NCBI GenBank assembly: GCA_002340325.1
Contig: DDLV01000032.1
Span: forward strand, 12,081 to 76,080
DNA length: 64,000 nucleotides
From: Glaciecola sp. UBA2563
GTDB lineage: Bacteria > Pseudomonadota > Gammaproteobacteria > Enterobacterales > Alteromonadaceae
Direction of reading: 5' to 3'
Made by a program: the position numbers and the translations under genes. The notes under the pieces were generated by a model, which was not told the origin of the DNA, did not search any database, and worked only from the letters and a program-made list of their open reading frames with translations. The number at the start of each line of letters is the position of its first letter. The first letter of the stretch is position 1. Positions 56,001-63,149 of this stretch are shown here, piece by piece.

Positions 56001-56467
56001 GTGATATAAAAACTGATAGAAATATCTTGTTCGGTATCTCTTTCGGTAATTAAACCAACAGCTGTTGAAATAGCATCGAGTTGCAACGCAATGTAGGGAA
56101 TTACACCAATGATGCAAATCACAACAATAAGCGCAGCTATGCTGTTGCTGTGATTGAAACGCAGTCCAACAAATTCAGAAAGAGAGGAAACATTATTACG
56201 ATGACATAGTGTGGCGACTTTCTTATAGAGATGCATGCCAAAAAGCATGACCAGTATGCAACCGAGATAGGTGGGTACCAATGGCCAACCAAAATTACTC
56301 GCCTGTGTACTGGTGCCAAAATATGCCCACGACGTACAGTGGACACCTAATGCCAGACCATAAACATTCTTGGAAAGATGTTGTCGGCGATTCCCCCAGT
56401 TCGCTATCGCAAACAAGAAAAATAGGTAAATTAACGTTATTGCGCTGACGGTCCAAATTGAAAACAT
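53021..56467 (-). CDS. Symporter-fused hybrid histidine kinase (CrbS-like)
   Basis: 1148 residues: sodium/solute symporter (SSS) module with about thirteen membrane segments (1-500), a linker, a PAS domain (about 610-720), dimerisation domain with phosphorylated His787 (AGHDLMQPLN), ATPase with GLGLGLTIVDRM, and a C-terminal receiver with Asp1066 (VLADFHLD). This layout matches CrbS and related kinases that control acetate and amino-acid use with a LuxR-type regulator. The most likely partner in this window is the regulator at 23884. It is co-transcribed with the DUF4287 gene. Whether the symporter part transports or only senses is not settled for the family. Confidence 0.93.
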   Translation of the reverse strand: MFSIWTVSAITLIYLFFLFAIANWGNRRQHLSKNVYGLALGVHCTSWAYFGTSTQASNFGWPLVPTYLGCILVMLFGMHLYKKVATLCHRNNVSSLSEFVGLRFNHSNSIAALIVVICIIGVIPYIALQLDAISTAVGLITERDTEQDISISFYITVTMAGFAVWYGNRTLDLTQKHKGLMLTLAVESVVKLVGLLCVGFFTVYTVFDGSFDLIEQALAKEDTRDTLHQPFAYWIYASHVLLGICAMFCLPRQFHVNFVENQNSEEIERARWLFPSYLLAMSLFVLPIALAGDIVLENDALAAGHSGSAPNSDHYVLMLPVYFGNEAMSIIAYVGGLAASTSMVIVATLALGNMVNTSLIMPLWLRKNRLRISSTYQLAPNLSPRALLRTRQFSIATLVMIAYIYHVKISQTAPLVDSGTIAIALLAQLFPAIFLGVYWDRIHKIGIITGLLGGLSIVASEMLYPAVIASYYFAPSPTDEDYANAIFLSIGLNFLLSILVSKLFPKESNPFFLEGAAKTNLSIKPDDLRKLLLPVLDKKSMSTFESSLAVTRDNEYVGPIGVMDAQRYLASHLGLASARILLNAISENRFEDKQEMSELVEQASQTFQFRHEVLQSSISHLPQGISVVDSDLKLVAWNQSYERLMKYPPGFLATGKDIVDLFAFSAGRELITPQDSASTDNNKSVKNYSAAIEERITSMKKGDDYKIMRRFKDEKVIEITGSSLPGGGYITTYTDVSEYINIQKQLEDSKNQLEKRVEKRTQELAKAKTEAEQANRSKTKFLAAAGHDLMQPLNAATLFASMLKDKLTDNEAKSTCKHLLSSLENADQQLGMLLDISKLESGRITPSFSTFAIRDIFESLRNDYELQARAKNIELNIVETSLQLHTDKALFMRIVQNLLSNAIRYTAEGKVLLGVRRRKENICEIFVVDTGQGIEKKHQTRIFDEFARLNRDKDDQGLGLGLTIVDRMCRLLSIDIRLNSEVGRGSAFSLLLKHHGSAASAELNREVTIKEQQSALENLKVLVLENDVGVATALKNQFEQWDSIIVIAKQLAEVPHDQMFDLVLADFHLDNNENGVDVTQAVAKRQTQPLISILSSADRNEDIRSKAADAGMGYLPKPLKSAALKRLILSLLQRKTFTSSFAMDQLKE

Positions 56468-56598
56468 TCAAATTCCAATGCTAGGGTTGGTCGTTCTTGA
56501 TTTTTTTGTCATGAATATTTGCACTACATGCAATAGTGTCTTGTCTTCACTTTCATTTCAACAACCATAGTCTTTTCTTTTTCTTTGTTCTTTTTAAC

Positions 56599-57597
56599 AT
56601 GAAATGCAAAGCGCCCGAGGCTGTGGCTTACTTCCGTCCACAAATATACAGTGAGAAAGAAATCGAGAAACTTGAAAAATTGACGGAGGAATTTCTGAAT
56701 CTTCTTATTCCAGAGATTCTCAAGAACGAAGCGAATAGGTCGTGCAGAGCAGACGTGCTTCCACTTGTCGCGCGAGTATTGCAGCAGCATAGGGAGAAAG
56801 CAGAGGATAGGTATATCGATATTCTTTACAGAGACTCATCCGTAAATCGGGAAATTCAAAAACGTTTCCAATCCGGTGAAATTAGCTATGAGCAAGCTAT
56901 TGCTATGCTAAAAAATAGGCAAACATACTCTGCAAAATGGACATCACTCATGATAGATTTCAAGCAAGAGCGGAAAGTTGAAAATAGAAGTGGTCAACCA
57001 CCCAGATGGAAAGTGATAAATGAAGCTTTGAAAAAAGCTGAGACCCTGACTGTAGGCAAGCTCTCGGAGTTTCTCGCAGAATTTTCGGCAAAACATCCTG
57101 ATCTCATTGAAAGTGCACAGTTTAGGCTTTTACTCGCAGAAGGCTTGCCCTATGAAGAACTGGTGCTCGAAGCAGAAAAATATGATTTTGTTGATTATCA
57201 ATTTACGCAACAGGTAATGGAAAAGCATGATACCGAAACAATGGATTTATTACTTTCAAGGTTTTATGAAAAAGAAGAAGACTGGAACTTTTTGCTTACT
57301 TTGGCTATCCACAGTAATTCGTTAGAATCGTTTGAGCATTTACTAGAAAATGGGGTTGGTATTAATGATGCCAAAACCCTCGAGCCAGATGCATTAGATC
57401 GATTGTTGTCGCAATTCGAAACAAATTCAGAGTCTGCTAGCTTAATCGAAGCGATATTTGCAAACGGCGTTGAGCTAGAATACAGCCACAAACAACTGAT
57501 GGCCGCAACATACCAAATCAATCCGGGCCAGGTAGAGGCATGGATCAGCAACTATGATTTAGATATAACTATCGAAGAATTAGTGAATGATTTTTAA
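56599..57597 (+). CDS. Hypothetical protein with ankyrin-like helical repeats
   Basis: 332 residues from the ATG at 56599; a GTG at 56536 would add 21 residues of unlikely composition, and neither has a clear ribosome site. The body is helical and charged. The last third has repeats resembling ankyrin or similar pairs of helices (LESFEHLLENGVGINDA, SLIEAIFANGVELEYSH). No enzymatic motif. Divergent from the sensor kinase gene (131 bp). Function unknown. Confidence 0.65.
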   Translation: MKCKAPEAVAYFRPQIYSEKEIEKLEKLTEEFLNLLIPEILKNEANRSCRADVLPLVARVLQQHREKAEDRYIDILYRDSSVNREIQKRFQSGEISYEQAIAMLKNRQTYSAKWTSLMIDFKQERKVENRSGQPPRWKVINEALKKAETLTVGKLSEFLAEFSAKHPDLIESAQFRLLLAEGLPYEELVLEAEKYDFVDYQFTQQVMEKHDTETMDLLLSRFYEKEEDWNFLLTLAIHSNSLESFEHLLENGVGINDAKTLEPDALDRLLSQFETNSESASLIEAIFANGVELEYSHKQLMAATYQINPGQVEAWISNYDLDITIEELVNDF

Positions 57598-57624
57598 GCA
57601 GATAGATAATATCCGTAATCACTT

Positions 57625-57963
57625 CTAAGCGTATGTTGAATCTTTATCTATGTATTCATTAATCTGCTTGTCTAACTCCATTATTTTTTGCTCTTCAAGT
57701 TGCAGCTTTTTCTGTTTTTTCTCGATAGAGCGCCCTAAATAGAGCAAATAATAAGAGTATGCGGCAAGACCAACGGCGCCAACAACGCCTACGTACAAAT
57801 GAATAAGGGCTCCGCCGACAAATGTTATAACAGTTAGCATTACCAGCATGACGGTATGATGAGAGCCTTGATGATATCGATAATCAACATTTAAACTCTC
57901 TTCCAAGTCCTGTACCACTTTTCTTTGCTTCTTAAGTTTGCCAATGATTTCGTCATTTGACAT
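57625..57963 (-). CDS. Small two-segment membrane protein with coiled coil
   Basis: 112 residues from the ATG at 57963, which has GGGGA at the right spacing; longer starts lack one. Coiled-coil-like ends (EIIGKLKKQRKVVQDLEESL; KKQKKLQLEEQKIMELDKQI) flank two membrane helices (VMLVMLTVITFVGGALIHLY, VGVVGAVGLAAYSYYLLYLG). Both ends are then on the same side, probably the cytoplasm. No family recognised. Convergent with the ankyrin-like gene. Confidence 0.7.
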   Translation of the reverse strand: MSNDEIIGKLKKQRKVVQDLEESLNVDYRYHQGSHHTVMLVMLTVITFVGGALIHLYVGVVGAVGLAAYSYYLLYLGRSIEKKQKKLQLEEQKIMELDKQINEYIDKDSTYA

Positions 57964-58229
57964 AAAAATCCCCTTATCAAATAAGACAACATGATATTGA
58001 TTGGTTCTCAGCCACCAACAGAATGTACTACCAGACTCTGTCGAATACAAGTTGTTAACATTTAGTACCCGTGGTAACCGAATAGTTCAATGGTCTCAAT
58101 TAACTGTGTCCACCAACAAGTAGTCCACTCAGAACGGAATCCATCTTCATTACTTTGCATTATTTGGCTATATTCGTTTTAAAAAAGTAGCTTACTAACC
58201 AAATCAGGTATCAATAGGAGGAGTAAAGC

Positions 58230-58598
58230 ATGCCAAAAATTACAGGATTGGGAGGAGTTTTCTATGTAGTAAAAGATCCAGAAGCTACCCGTCAATGGTA
58301 TAGGGAAAAACTAGGAATAGATGGCGAGTATGGGCCTCAATTGAATTGGTCGGAAGAAACCGGGGATAAACCCTATTCGCTGATCAGCCATTTTAGCGAT
58401 AACGAGTATTTGAATCCGAGTGAGCACAACTTCATGATAAATCTTCGAGTAGATGACCTAGACGGTTTTGTAGCGCTACTAAAAACCCGTGATGTGGATG
58501 TTCTTGACCAAGTAGATGAAGGGTATGGAAAGTTTGCCTGGATACTCGACCCCAACGGCGTAAAAATTGAACTCTGGGAACAGGTTGAAGCGCCATAG
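58230..58598 (+). CDS. VOC-family (glyoxalase/bleomycin-resistance-like) protein
   Basis: 122 residues with a strong AGGAGGAG ribosome site. A single VOC domain made of two beta-alpha-beta-beta-beta units (GGVFYVVKDPEATRQWYREK; WILDPNGVKIELWEQ). The last unit carries the metal-binding glutamate (ELWE). Members bind or modify small electrophiles; substrate unknown. Alone between two minus-strand genes. Confidence 0.85.
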   Translation: MPKITGLGGVFYVVKDPEATRQWYREKLGIDGEYGPQLNWSEETGDKPYSLISHFSDNEYLNPSEHNFMINLRVDDLDGFVALLKTRDVDVLDQVDEGYGKFAWILDPNGVKIELWEQVEAP

Positions 58599-58637
58599 TA
58601 GAAACTATTAGCGCTTCGTATAACGCGCAGTTATCCG

Positions 58638-59432
58638 CTATTTTTCAATGAATGCCTGCTCAATGACATAGTGGCCTTGATTGCGCGAGTTGGCCTTTTT
58701 AAATCCTCTATCATCGAGTATTTTCATTAAGTCTTTTAGCATTGCGTCATTACCGCAAAGCATAAAGCGGTCATCTTCTGGATTGATTGGAGGCAATCCG
58801 ACGTTTCTAGCCAGTAGTCCACTGCTTAATAACTGCGTAATCCGCCCTACGTGTTTTCTATCTCTAAACATATAAGCTTCTCTTGTGACGGTGGGGTAAT
58901 AAACAAGTTTTTTAGCGACTATGTCGCCAAAGTACTCGTTTTTGGGTAGTTCATCACATATAAAACTTTGGTAAGCGAGTTCTGAAATCCAGCGCGTTCC
59001 ATGCACAACGATAACTCTGTCATATTGGTCATAAATAAACGGATCCTGAATGACACTCATGAATGGGGCTAGACCAGTTCCGGTGGATAATAAGTACAGG
59101 TGTTTCCCATTCAGGAGCTGTCCCGGTACAAGCGTACCAGTGGGTTTAGAGGTAACAAGGAGCTCATCCCCCACTTTTAAATGTTGTAGTCGAGAGGTTA
59201 AGGCGCCGTCTGGTACTTTTATGGAAAAGAATTCAAGTTCATCAGCATAATTTGGACTGGCAATACTATATGCGCGAAGTAGCGGGCGATCGTTAACCTG
59301 CAACCCTATCATCACAAATTGACCGTTCTCAAAGGTCATCGACGGTTTTCTTGTCGTTTTGAACGAAAATAGTGTGTCATTCCAATGATGCACTGCATTT
59401 ACTTTGACCGTTGTTGTATTTCTTCCACCCAA
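58638..59432 (-). CDS. fpr: Ferredoxin-NADP reductase, FPR type, with TTG start
   Basis: 264 residues. The sequence follows Azotobacter-type FPR closely: VHHWNDTLFSFKTTRKPSMT, FENGQFVMIGL, RAYSIASPNY (FAD binding), STGTGLAPFMS (NADP binding) and IEQAFIEK at the end. It moves electrons between NADPH and ferredoxin or flavodoxin. The start is taken at TTG 59432 because GGAGGT lies seven bases upstream and the homology begins shortly after; an ATG at 59477 would add 15 unrelated residues. With nifH in the same window, a supply role for nitrogenase is conceivable but such enzymes mostly serve oxidative-stress and housekeeping reactions. Confidence 0.9.
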   Translation of the reverse strand: MGGRNTTTVKVNAVHHWNDTLFSFKTTRKPSMTFENGQFVMIGLQVNDRPLLRAYSIASPNYADELEFFSIKVPDGALTSRLQHLKVGDELLVTSKPTGTLVPGQLLNGKHLYLLSTGTGLAPFMSVIQDPFIYDQYDRVIVVHGTRWISELAYQSFICDELPKNEYFGDIVAKKLVYYPTVTREAYMFRDRKHVGRITQLLSSGLLARNVGLPPINPEDDRFMLCGNDAMLKDLMKILDDRGFKKANSRNQGHYVIEQAFIEK

Positions 59433-59688
59433 AAAGCTTACCTCCAATATCGCGCAATAAACGAGAATAATAATCATTTAATATGTAAGCAAGTATCAAA
59501 AAATCAATGACGCTTTGTGACTGAAGAATGTCCCACTGATATTTCGTTCCTGCCAAAAAAGAGATGGGTGTCTAGTAATGCCTATTCAATCTATTTGAAA
59601 TTAATCTACGTGGATGACTGTAATGAGTGCCTTACATCTGCACGCGTGAATAATTCAGAAATATTTCTAATCTCCTTGAATCATTGTT
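59433..59688. other. Upstream region of the ferredoxin-NADP reductase gene
   Basis: 256 bp. It contains the fpr ribosome site at 59440-59445 and presumably its promoter. Short open frames on the plus strand lack any ribosome site and run into the MITE-like element, so I do not call a gene. Confidence 0.5.
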
Positions 59689-59957
59689 TAGGGGCTGTTT
59701 ATCTTTCATATTTTGCATCATCGAAGGTCCAATCTTTCACAATCGAGGCGTGAATACCGTGATTTAGTCATTCTAAATGAGGTATTCAGAACAAAGAGTG
59801 TGGAAGATTGGGCTTTGACCCTTCGGGCCGGGCCTGAATGTTTCACCCACTTCGTCATTTGTCGCTCATTTGGAGTTACCAAACCACACTCCTCTTTCCT
59901 TGTTGGTGAAACATTCAGTCGCCAGTGTTGCATAATATGAAAGATAAACAGCCCCTA
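59689..59957. mobile_element. MITE-like element with 29-bp terminal inverted repeats
   Basis: Arms 59689-59717 and 59929-59957 match at 28 of 29 bases and begin TAGGGGCTGTTTATC. The interior of about 211 bp encodes no transposase but is full of nested hairpins: 12-bp arms at 59729-59740/59800-59811 enclosing TGAATACC/GGTATTCA, and 14-bp perfect arms at 59834-59847/59905-59918. The bases TA at both ends could be a target duplication as used by Tc1/IS630-type transposases. Flanks beyond the arms are unrelated, unlike the long hairpin elements. Probably a non-autonomous transposon. Confidence 0.72.
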
Positions 59958-60230
59958 GTAATAGTCGCGTTTAACGCAAGTCTTTCGATAATCAACTCCA
60001 TTAAAAACACAATACGCTAATAGTATTAACAATCGTTACTTATTTATTGTCAGTTAGCCTAAAGATAGAATCACTTGTTATAAGAACCCCTTTATTATGT
60101 TGCAAGTACCACTTTTTTCGCGTTAAAGCTTCTTGCAAGTTGGACTTCAATGCTACGGTGATTTTGTAATGGGAAAAAGAAGCACTCACCGTTCACAACA
60201 TTTTTAGCTGTTTAATTAAGAGAGGGTGTT
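59958..60230. other. Intergenic region before a small gene
   Basis: 273 bp with no gene seen. TTGCAAGT occurs twice (around 60102 and 60133) as a short direct repeat. The A+T-rich part near 60000-60060 is a likely promoter zone for the gene at 60231, though no clear -35/-10 pair stands out. Confidence 0.4.
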
Positions 60231-60455
60231 ATGTTTTTAGTGATCCGACATACCGACAGATTGAATGCTTATCGCTGGATCGTGCTAGAGCAATTGGACG
60301 AGTATCATATTGGCGTCCAGAAAACCAAAGACCACGCTAGGTGTTTTATGCGTTCTAATGTCTCATTGATTGAGATGGATGACATTGGAAATTTTGAAAT
60401 ACTATCAACGTATAAAGCAAAACCTCAAAAACTAGAATGTGTTTTTCTTGCATGA
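60231..60455 (+). CDS. Small hypothetical protein
   Basis: 74 residues with an AGAGGG ribosome-like site before the ATG. No membrane segment. The sequence (MFLVIRHTDRLNAYRWIVLE) is not one I recognise; two cysteines are too far apart to suggest a metal motif. It lies beside the MITE-like element and convergent to the Fur-regulated pair. Confidence 0.55.
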   Translation: MFLVIRHTDRLNAYRWIVLEQLDEYHIGVQKTKDHARCFMRSNVSLIEMDDIGNFEILSTYKAKPQKLECVFLA

Positions 60456-60522
60456 TTTCCTTTGAAATTTTTCCTTCGCCCCTGCCTGTTGTATGTTTTT
60501 TGCGAGTTCGAAAAGCTCTTTT

Positions 60523-60702
60523 TCAACTACTCGCTTCTGAAAATCGGTGTTTTGTATGTGATACCGCAAATTTAGTAAGCACCTTTAAACATTGGTAAAT
60601 CATCACAATGCCAAGCACAAATGTGGTATCAAAAGCCAAATAGACAAGCCAATCCGGCCAGGTATGCAACATAGAAACCAATGATTCTATTAAGCTATTC
60701 AT
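60523..60702 (-). CDS. Small membrane protein (59 residues), coupled to upstream gene
   Basis: The ATG at 60702 overlaps the last codons of the preceding gene by 8 bp (ATG-A-A-TAG arrangement), a classic sign of translational coupling. The product has one membrane helix (LVYLAFDTTFVLGIVMIYQC) and a basic C-terminal tail (KFAVSHTKHRF). No family recognised. With the preceding gene it forms a Fur-box-headed pair. Confidence 0.6.
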   Translation of the reverse strand: MNSLIESLVSMLHTWPDWLVYLAFDTTFVLGIVMIYQCLKVLTKFAVSHTKHRFSEASS

Positions 60703-61099
60703 CTACAGACTTCTTTTCTAGTTTTTCTAACGCTGCTGCCAGTTTTGATGAAGCTTCGTTGTAATCGGTGAAGTCTAGAAAGTATTCGGCATGAAGCCGC
60801 AATCTATAGGTGAATGCGTTGTATTCTTTTTCACTCAATATTTCATACATTACGGCTTTAAACTGTTTAAGCTTTGCGTAGACCTTTTTTCTCCAATGAA
60901 AAGAAAGCAATGAATCACAAATTGTTTCTTCAAGCGTATTGACTACACGCCAGTACACATATCTGCTTTGCTGATCTGTCTTCTGCTGCCTAGCTTGCGC
61001 AAGCCCAAGCATCAAATAACACTCAAGTATATCGGTGTCTCTGCGCGTATCTTCTGTTCTTACCGCTCTTTCATAGCAATCAATAGAGAGATTATACAT
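60695..61099 (-). CDS. Hypothetical helical (TPR-like) protein in a Fur-box operon
   Basis: 134 residues from the ATG at 61099; an upstream frame to 61168 would cross the Fur box and is unlikely to be translated. Helical, with repeated Tyr and Leu spacing suggestive of TPR-like pairs (YNLSIDCYERAVRTEDT, CYLMLGLAQARQQKTDQQSR). Cysteines are scattered. A ribosome-like AAGGAA sits very close to the start. Not recognised. Iron-repressed expression is likely given the operator 12 bp upstream of the start. Confidence 0.65.
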   Translation of the reverse strand: MYNLSIDCYERAVRTEDTRRDTDILECYLMLGLAQARQQKTDQQSRYVYWRVVNTLEETICDSLLSFHWRKKVYAKLKQFKAVMYEILSEKEYNAFTYRLRLHAEYFLDFTDYNEASSKLAAALEKLEKKSVDE

Positions 61100-61110
61100 T
61101 TCCTTCCAAA

Positions 61111-61137
61111 CCTTAATGATAATAGTTATCATTAAGG
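61111..61137. promoter_or_regulatory. Fur box
   Basis: TGATAATAGTTATCA at 61117-61131 matches the 7-1-7 Fur consensus at 14 of 15 positions and sits in a longer 12-3-12 palindrome (CCTTAATGATAA, mirrored). It lies just upstream of the hypothetical gene ending at 60695 on the minus strand. Iron-loaded Fur would repress that gene pair. Confidence 0.8.
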
Positions 61138-61167
61138 TTATTAGATAAAGTCTCTTATTGCAAGACA

Positions 61168-61195
61168 AAAAAAAGCGCTTAGTGCGCTGTTTTTC
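61168..61195. terminator. Bidirectional terminator
   Basis: AGCGC and GCGCT with a five-base loop are flanked by a run of A on the left and T on the right, so it reads as a terminator on both strands. On the minus strand it would end transcripts coming from sdhCD, which puts a boundary before the Fur-box genes. Confidence 0.7.
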
Positions 61196-61278
61196 AAAAA
61201 TACAGATATTACGTTTTGCGAGGCATCAAAATCGTTTTGATGTAAGGTCAACCCGCGCTAGCGCGAACAGGTGAAAAA

Positions 61279-61380
61279 ATGACAGTGGAAGTTGGTAAAG
61301 AAATGCGTCTGTTGTTAGGAGGAAGGTTTTTGGGATTAGTACCTCATCAAGACTTAGCTGAAGAGGTACTGACTCGTTAA
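61279..61380 (+). CDS. Very small open frame (33 codons), doubtful
   Basis: ATG at 61279 to TAA at 61380, giving MTVEVGKEMRLLLGGRFLGL plus 13 more residues. The start has only a weak site (GGTG at seven bases). It is in the space where sdhA would be expected on the other strand. It may be a small protein, a remnant, or chance. Confidence 0.25.
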   Translation: MTVEVGKEMRLLLGGRFLGLVPHQDLAEEVLTR

Positions 61381-61397
61381 CAATCTATCGAAAAGTG

Positions 61398-61730
61398 TTA
61401 GCCCCAAAGAATCGTAATTCCAAATATAAGGAAGAACAAAGATCCTATTATATAAAACGCATGGAAGATAAAACCAAATCCCGGAACGGCAACCTTTTGT
61501 GTATAGTCCGTACCGATCTGCCATCCCGCTAATACAGAATTTAACATGGCAACAATTAACGCAATAGAGGAAACAATTTTAAATACTGCACCAGAATGCA
61601 TTGCGACCCATTCAGAATAGCTTGCGTCGCCTAAACTCATCACCATGAGGATGTAAAAAATGCCATAAGCGAATATAACAACATTACTAATTCGCTGAAA
61701 AACCCACTCTCTTATTCCGTTTCTAGCCAT
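61398..61730 (-). CDS. sdhD: Succinate dehydrogenase membrane anchor subunit SdhD
   Basis: 110 residues with three membrane helices. The conserved N-terminal REWVFQRISN and the GWQIGTDYTQ block (quinone-site aspartate-tyrosine) identify SdhD. With SdhC it anchors the flavoprotein and iron-sulfur subunits and binds haem b and ubiquinone. It follows sdhC by 6 bp. sdhA does not follow; a terminator and unrelated genes come next. Confidence 0.9.
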   Translation of the reverse strand: MARNGIREWVFQRISNVVIFAYGIFYILMVMSLGDASYSEWVAMHSGAVFKIVSSIALIVAMLNSVLAGWQIGTDYTQKVAVPGFGFIFHAFYIIGSLFFLIFGITILWG

Positions 61731-61736
61731 TTTACG

Positions 61737-62117
61737 TTAACTCCAAATCCAAATCGCAAACAAAATGCTCAGCAAGATCCCCAAAGCAATCGCTGCCTGA
61801 GAAATCGTCTTTCCACCTTCCAACGTTTCAAAATATCCAAACTCTTGGATCAAATGCTTGGCACCACCCATTGTGTAATAGCCGAATGCAGTTAGAAAAC
61901 CCCATGTGAAGAATTGAGCAATGAAGTTGTTTGACAGCATGCTTTGAATGCTGTTGAACCCTTCTTCTGTACCTAATGATATTGATAAAATTGTTAAGAA
62001 ATATGCTAGCGATACCCATATCACCACTGCACTTATCCTGTGAAGGATCGATGCGACGCCCATTACGGGAAGTTTAATGGTCGTCAAATCCATATTCTTA
62101 GGTCTTTCTTTTTTCAT
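61737..62117 (-). CDS. sdhC: Succinate dehydrogenase cytochrome b556 subunit SdhC
   Basis: 126 residues, start supported by GGGGGA six bases upstream. Opens RPKNMDLTTIKLPVMG and has the quinone-site SILHRISA, with the haem ligand His88 in GGAKHLIQEFGYFE. Three membrane helices. First gene of the sdhCD pair. In most relatives this pair is followed by sdhAB; here it is not. Confidence 0.93.
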   Translation of the reverse strand: MKKERPKNMDLTTIKLPVMGVASILHRISAVVIWVSLAYFLTILSISLGTEEGFNSIQSMLSNNFIAQFFTWGFLTAFGYYTMGGAKHLIQEFGYFETLEGGKTISQAAIALGILLSILFAIWIWS

Positions 62118-62341
62118 GTTGTTCCCCCGATGTACGTGTTAAGGAATTGTAAAAAATTCTCAGGTTTTTTAATGTGTTACTGATAAATTTGGGAAAATTT
62201 TATACAGCGCGGCGAGTCTATCCAATCAAGATATCCATGTAAATATTAATTGTGATTTTGATACTAAAATACTAGCGTCGCGGTATCTAACTACGATAGC
62301 ATGAATGAGGCTGAAATAGTGGAATTTGGAACTAAAGGCTT

Positions 62342-63124
62342 ATGATAATTCAGGATCGCGATTCTTTAGCGTTCAATGATAAGACGTTTGTGCAAGGTCA
62401 TCGCATTCTGATCGCATATGCGACGCAATCGGGCAATGCAAAAGCAATTGCACAGCGGATTTATGCAGTGAATCAAGATTGCTGTGATATATATGATGTC
62501 GCATCGATAAAAATTGAATTGATTCAAGAATATGAACGAGTAGTATTTGTTGTATCAACCTATGGCAATGGAGAGCCACCCTTAACCGCAGAGACATTCT
62601 ATGCAGAGCTTTGCCAATCTTCTTTAGATCTACATGCAATAAAATTTGCTGTCCTAGCGCTTGGTGATAAACAATATTTAAAATTTTGCGGATTTGGTAA
62701 CAGCCTTTCACACCAACTTATTAGGCTTGGTGCAATACCACGGGTGCCGTTGACAGAAGTCAATCGGAATGATGCTATAACAATCGAGCACTGGTGGTCG
62801 AAACTACATGAAACATTCGAACTTAACTATGAAATTAACGAAGATTGGGAAGTCGCAACGTTGATGGATAAAGTAGAGGAAAAAGGTGCAATTAAATTTA
62901 TTCTGTATATCAAACCATTGCAATTTGCCTCAGCCAAAATACTAAAAATTAAAGATAGCAGAAACGCATCTAATTTAATCGAAGTAAATATCGTTAGTAG
63001 CGAATTAGACCCGTTCACAAGTGTCATTATCGAAGATAATCAAACGGAGAGGTTTGGTAGCTCATTCTGGCGACAGTTGAGTGCATCTCAACCGGGTGAC
63101 AAATGGCATGTGCAGATTTGCTAG
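62342..63124 (+). CDS. Flavodoxin-domain protein resembling the N-terminus of CysJ-type reductases, short
   Basis: 260 residues. The flavodoxin domain (about 20-170) has FMN-binding blocks IAYATQSGNAKAIAQ, VSTYGNGEPPLTAE and LALGDKQYLKFCGFGNSL, as in sulfite-reductase flavoprotein and cytochrome P450 reductase. About 90 further residues look like the start of the FAD-binding part, but the FAD and NADPH domains are missing. It could be a truncated reductase or a stand-alone electron carrier. No frameshifted continuation is visible after 63124: the next gene is on the other strand. Confidence 0.75.
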   Translation: MIIQDRDSLAFNDKTFVQGHRILIAYATQSGNAKAIAQRIYAVNQDCCDIYDVASIKIELIQEYERVVFVVSTYGNGEPPLTAETFYAELCQSSLDLHAIKFAVLALGDKQYLKFCGFGNSLSHQLIRLGAIPRVPLTEVNRNDAITIEHWWSKLHETFELNYEINEDWEVATLMDKVEEKGAIKFILYIKPLQFASAKILKIKDSRNASNLIEVNIVSSELDPFTSVIIEDNQTERFGSSFWRQLSASQPGDKWHVQIC

Positions 63125-63149
63125 CGCAGCCGAACAACGGTATTAGTTT

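Noticed and set aside
58638..59432. Ferredoxin-NADP reductase as a dedicated nitrogenase electron donor
   Set aside because: It is nearly 60 kb from nifH and of a widespread housekeeping type; sharing a window is not evidence.
59713..59940. Frames of 71-75 codons on both strands inside the MITE-like element
   Set aside because: They result from the inverted repeats; no transposase motif and no ribosome site.
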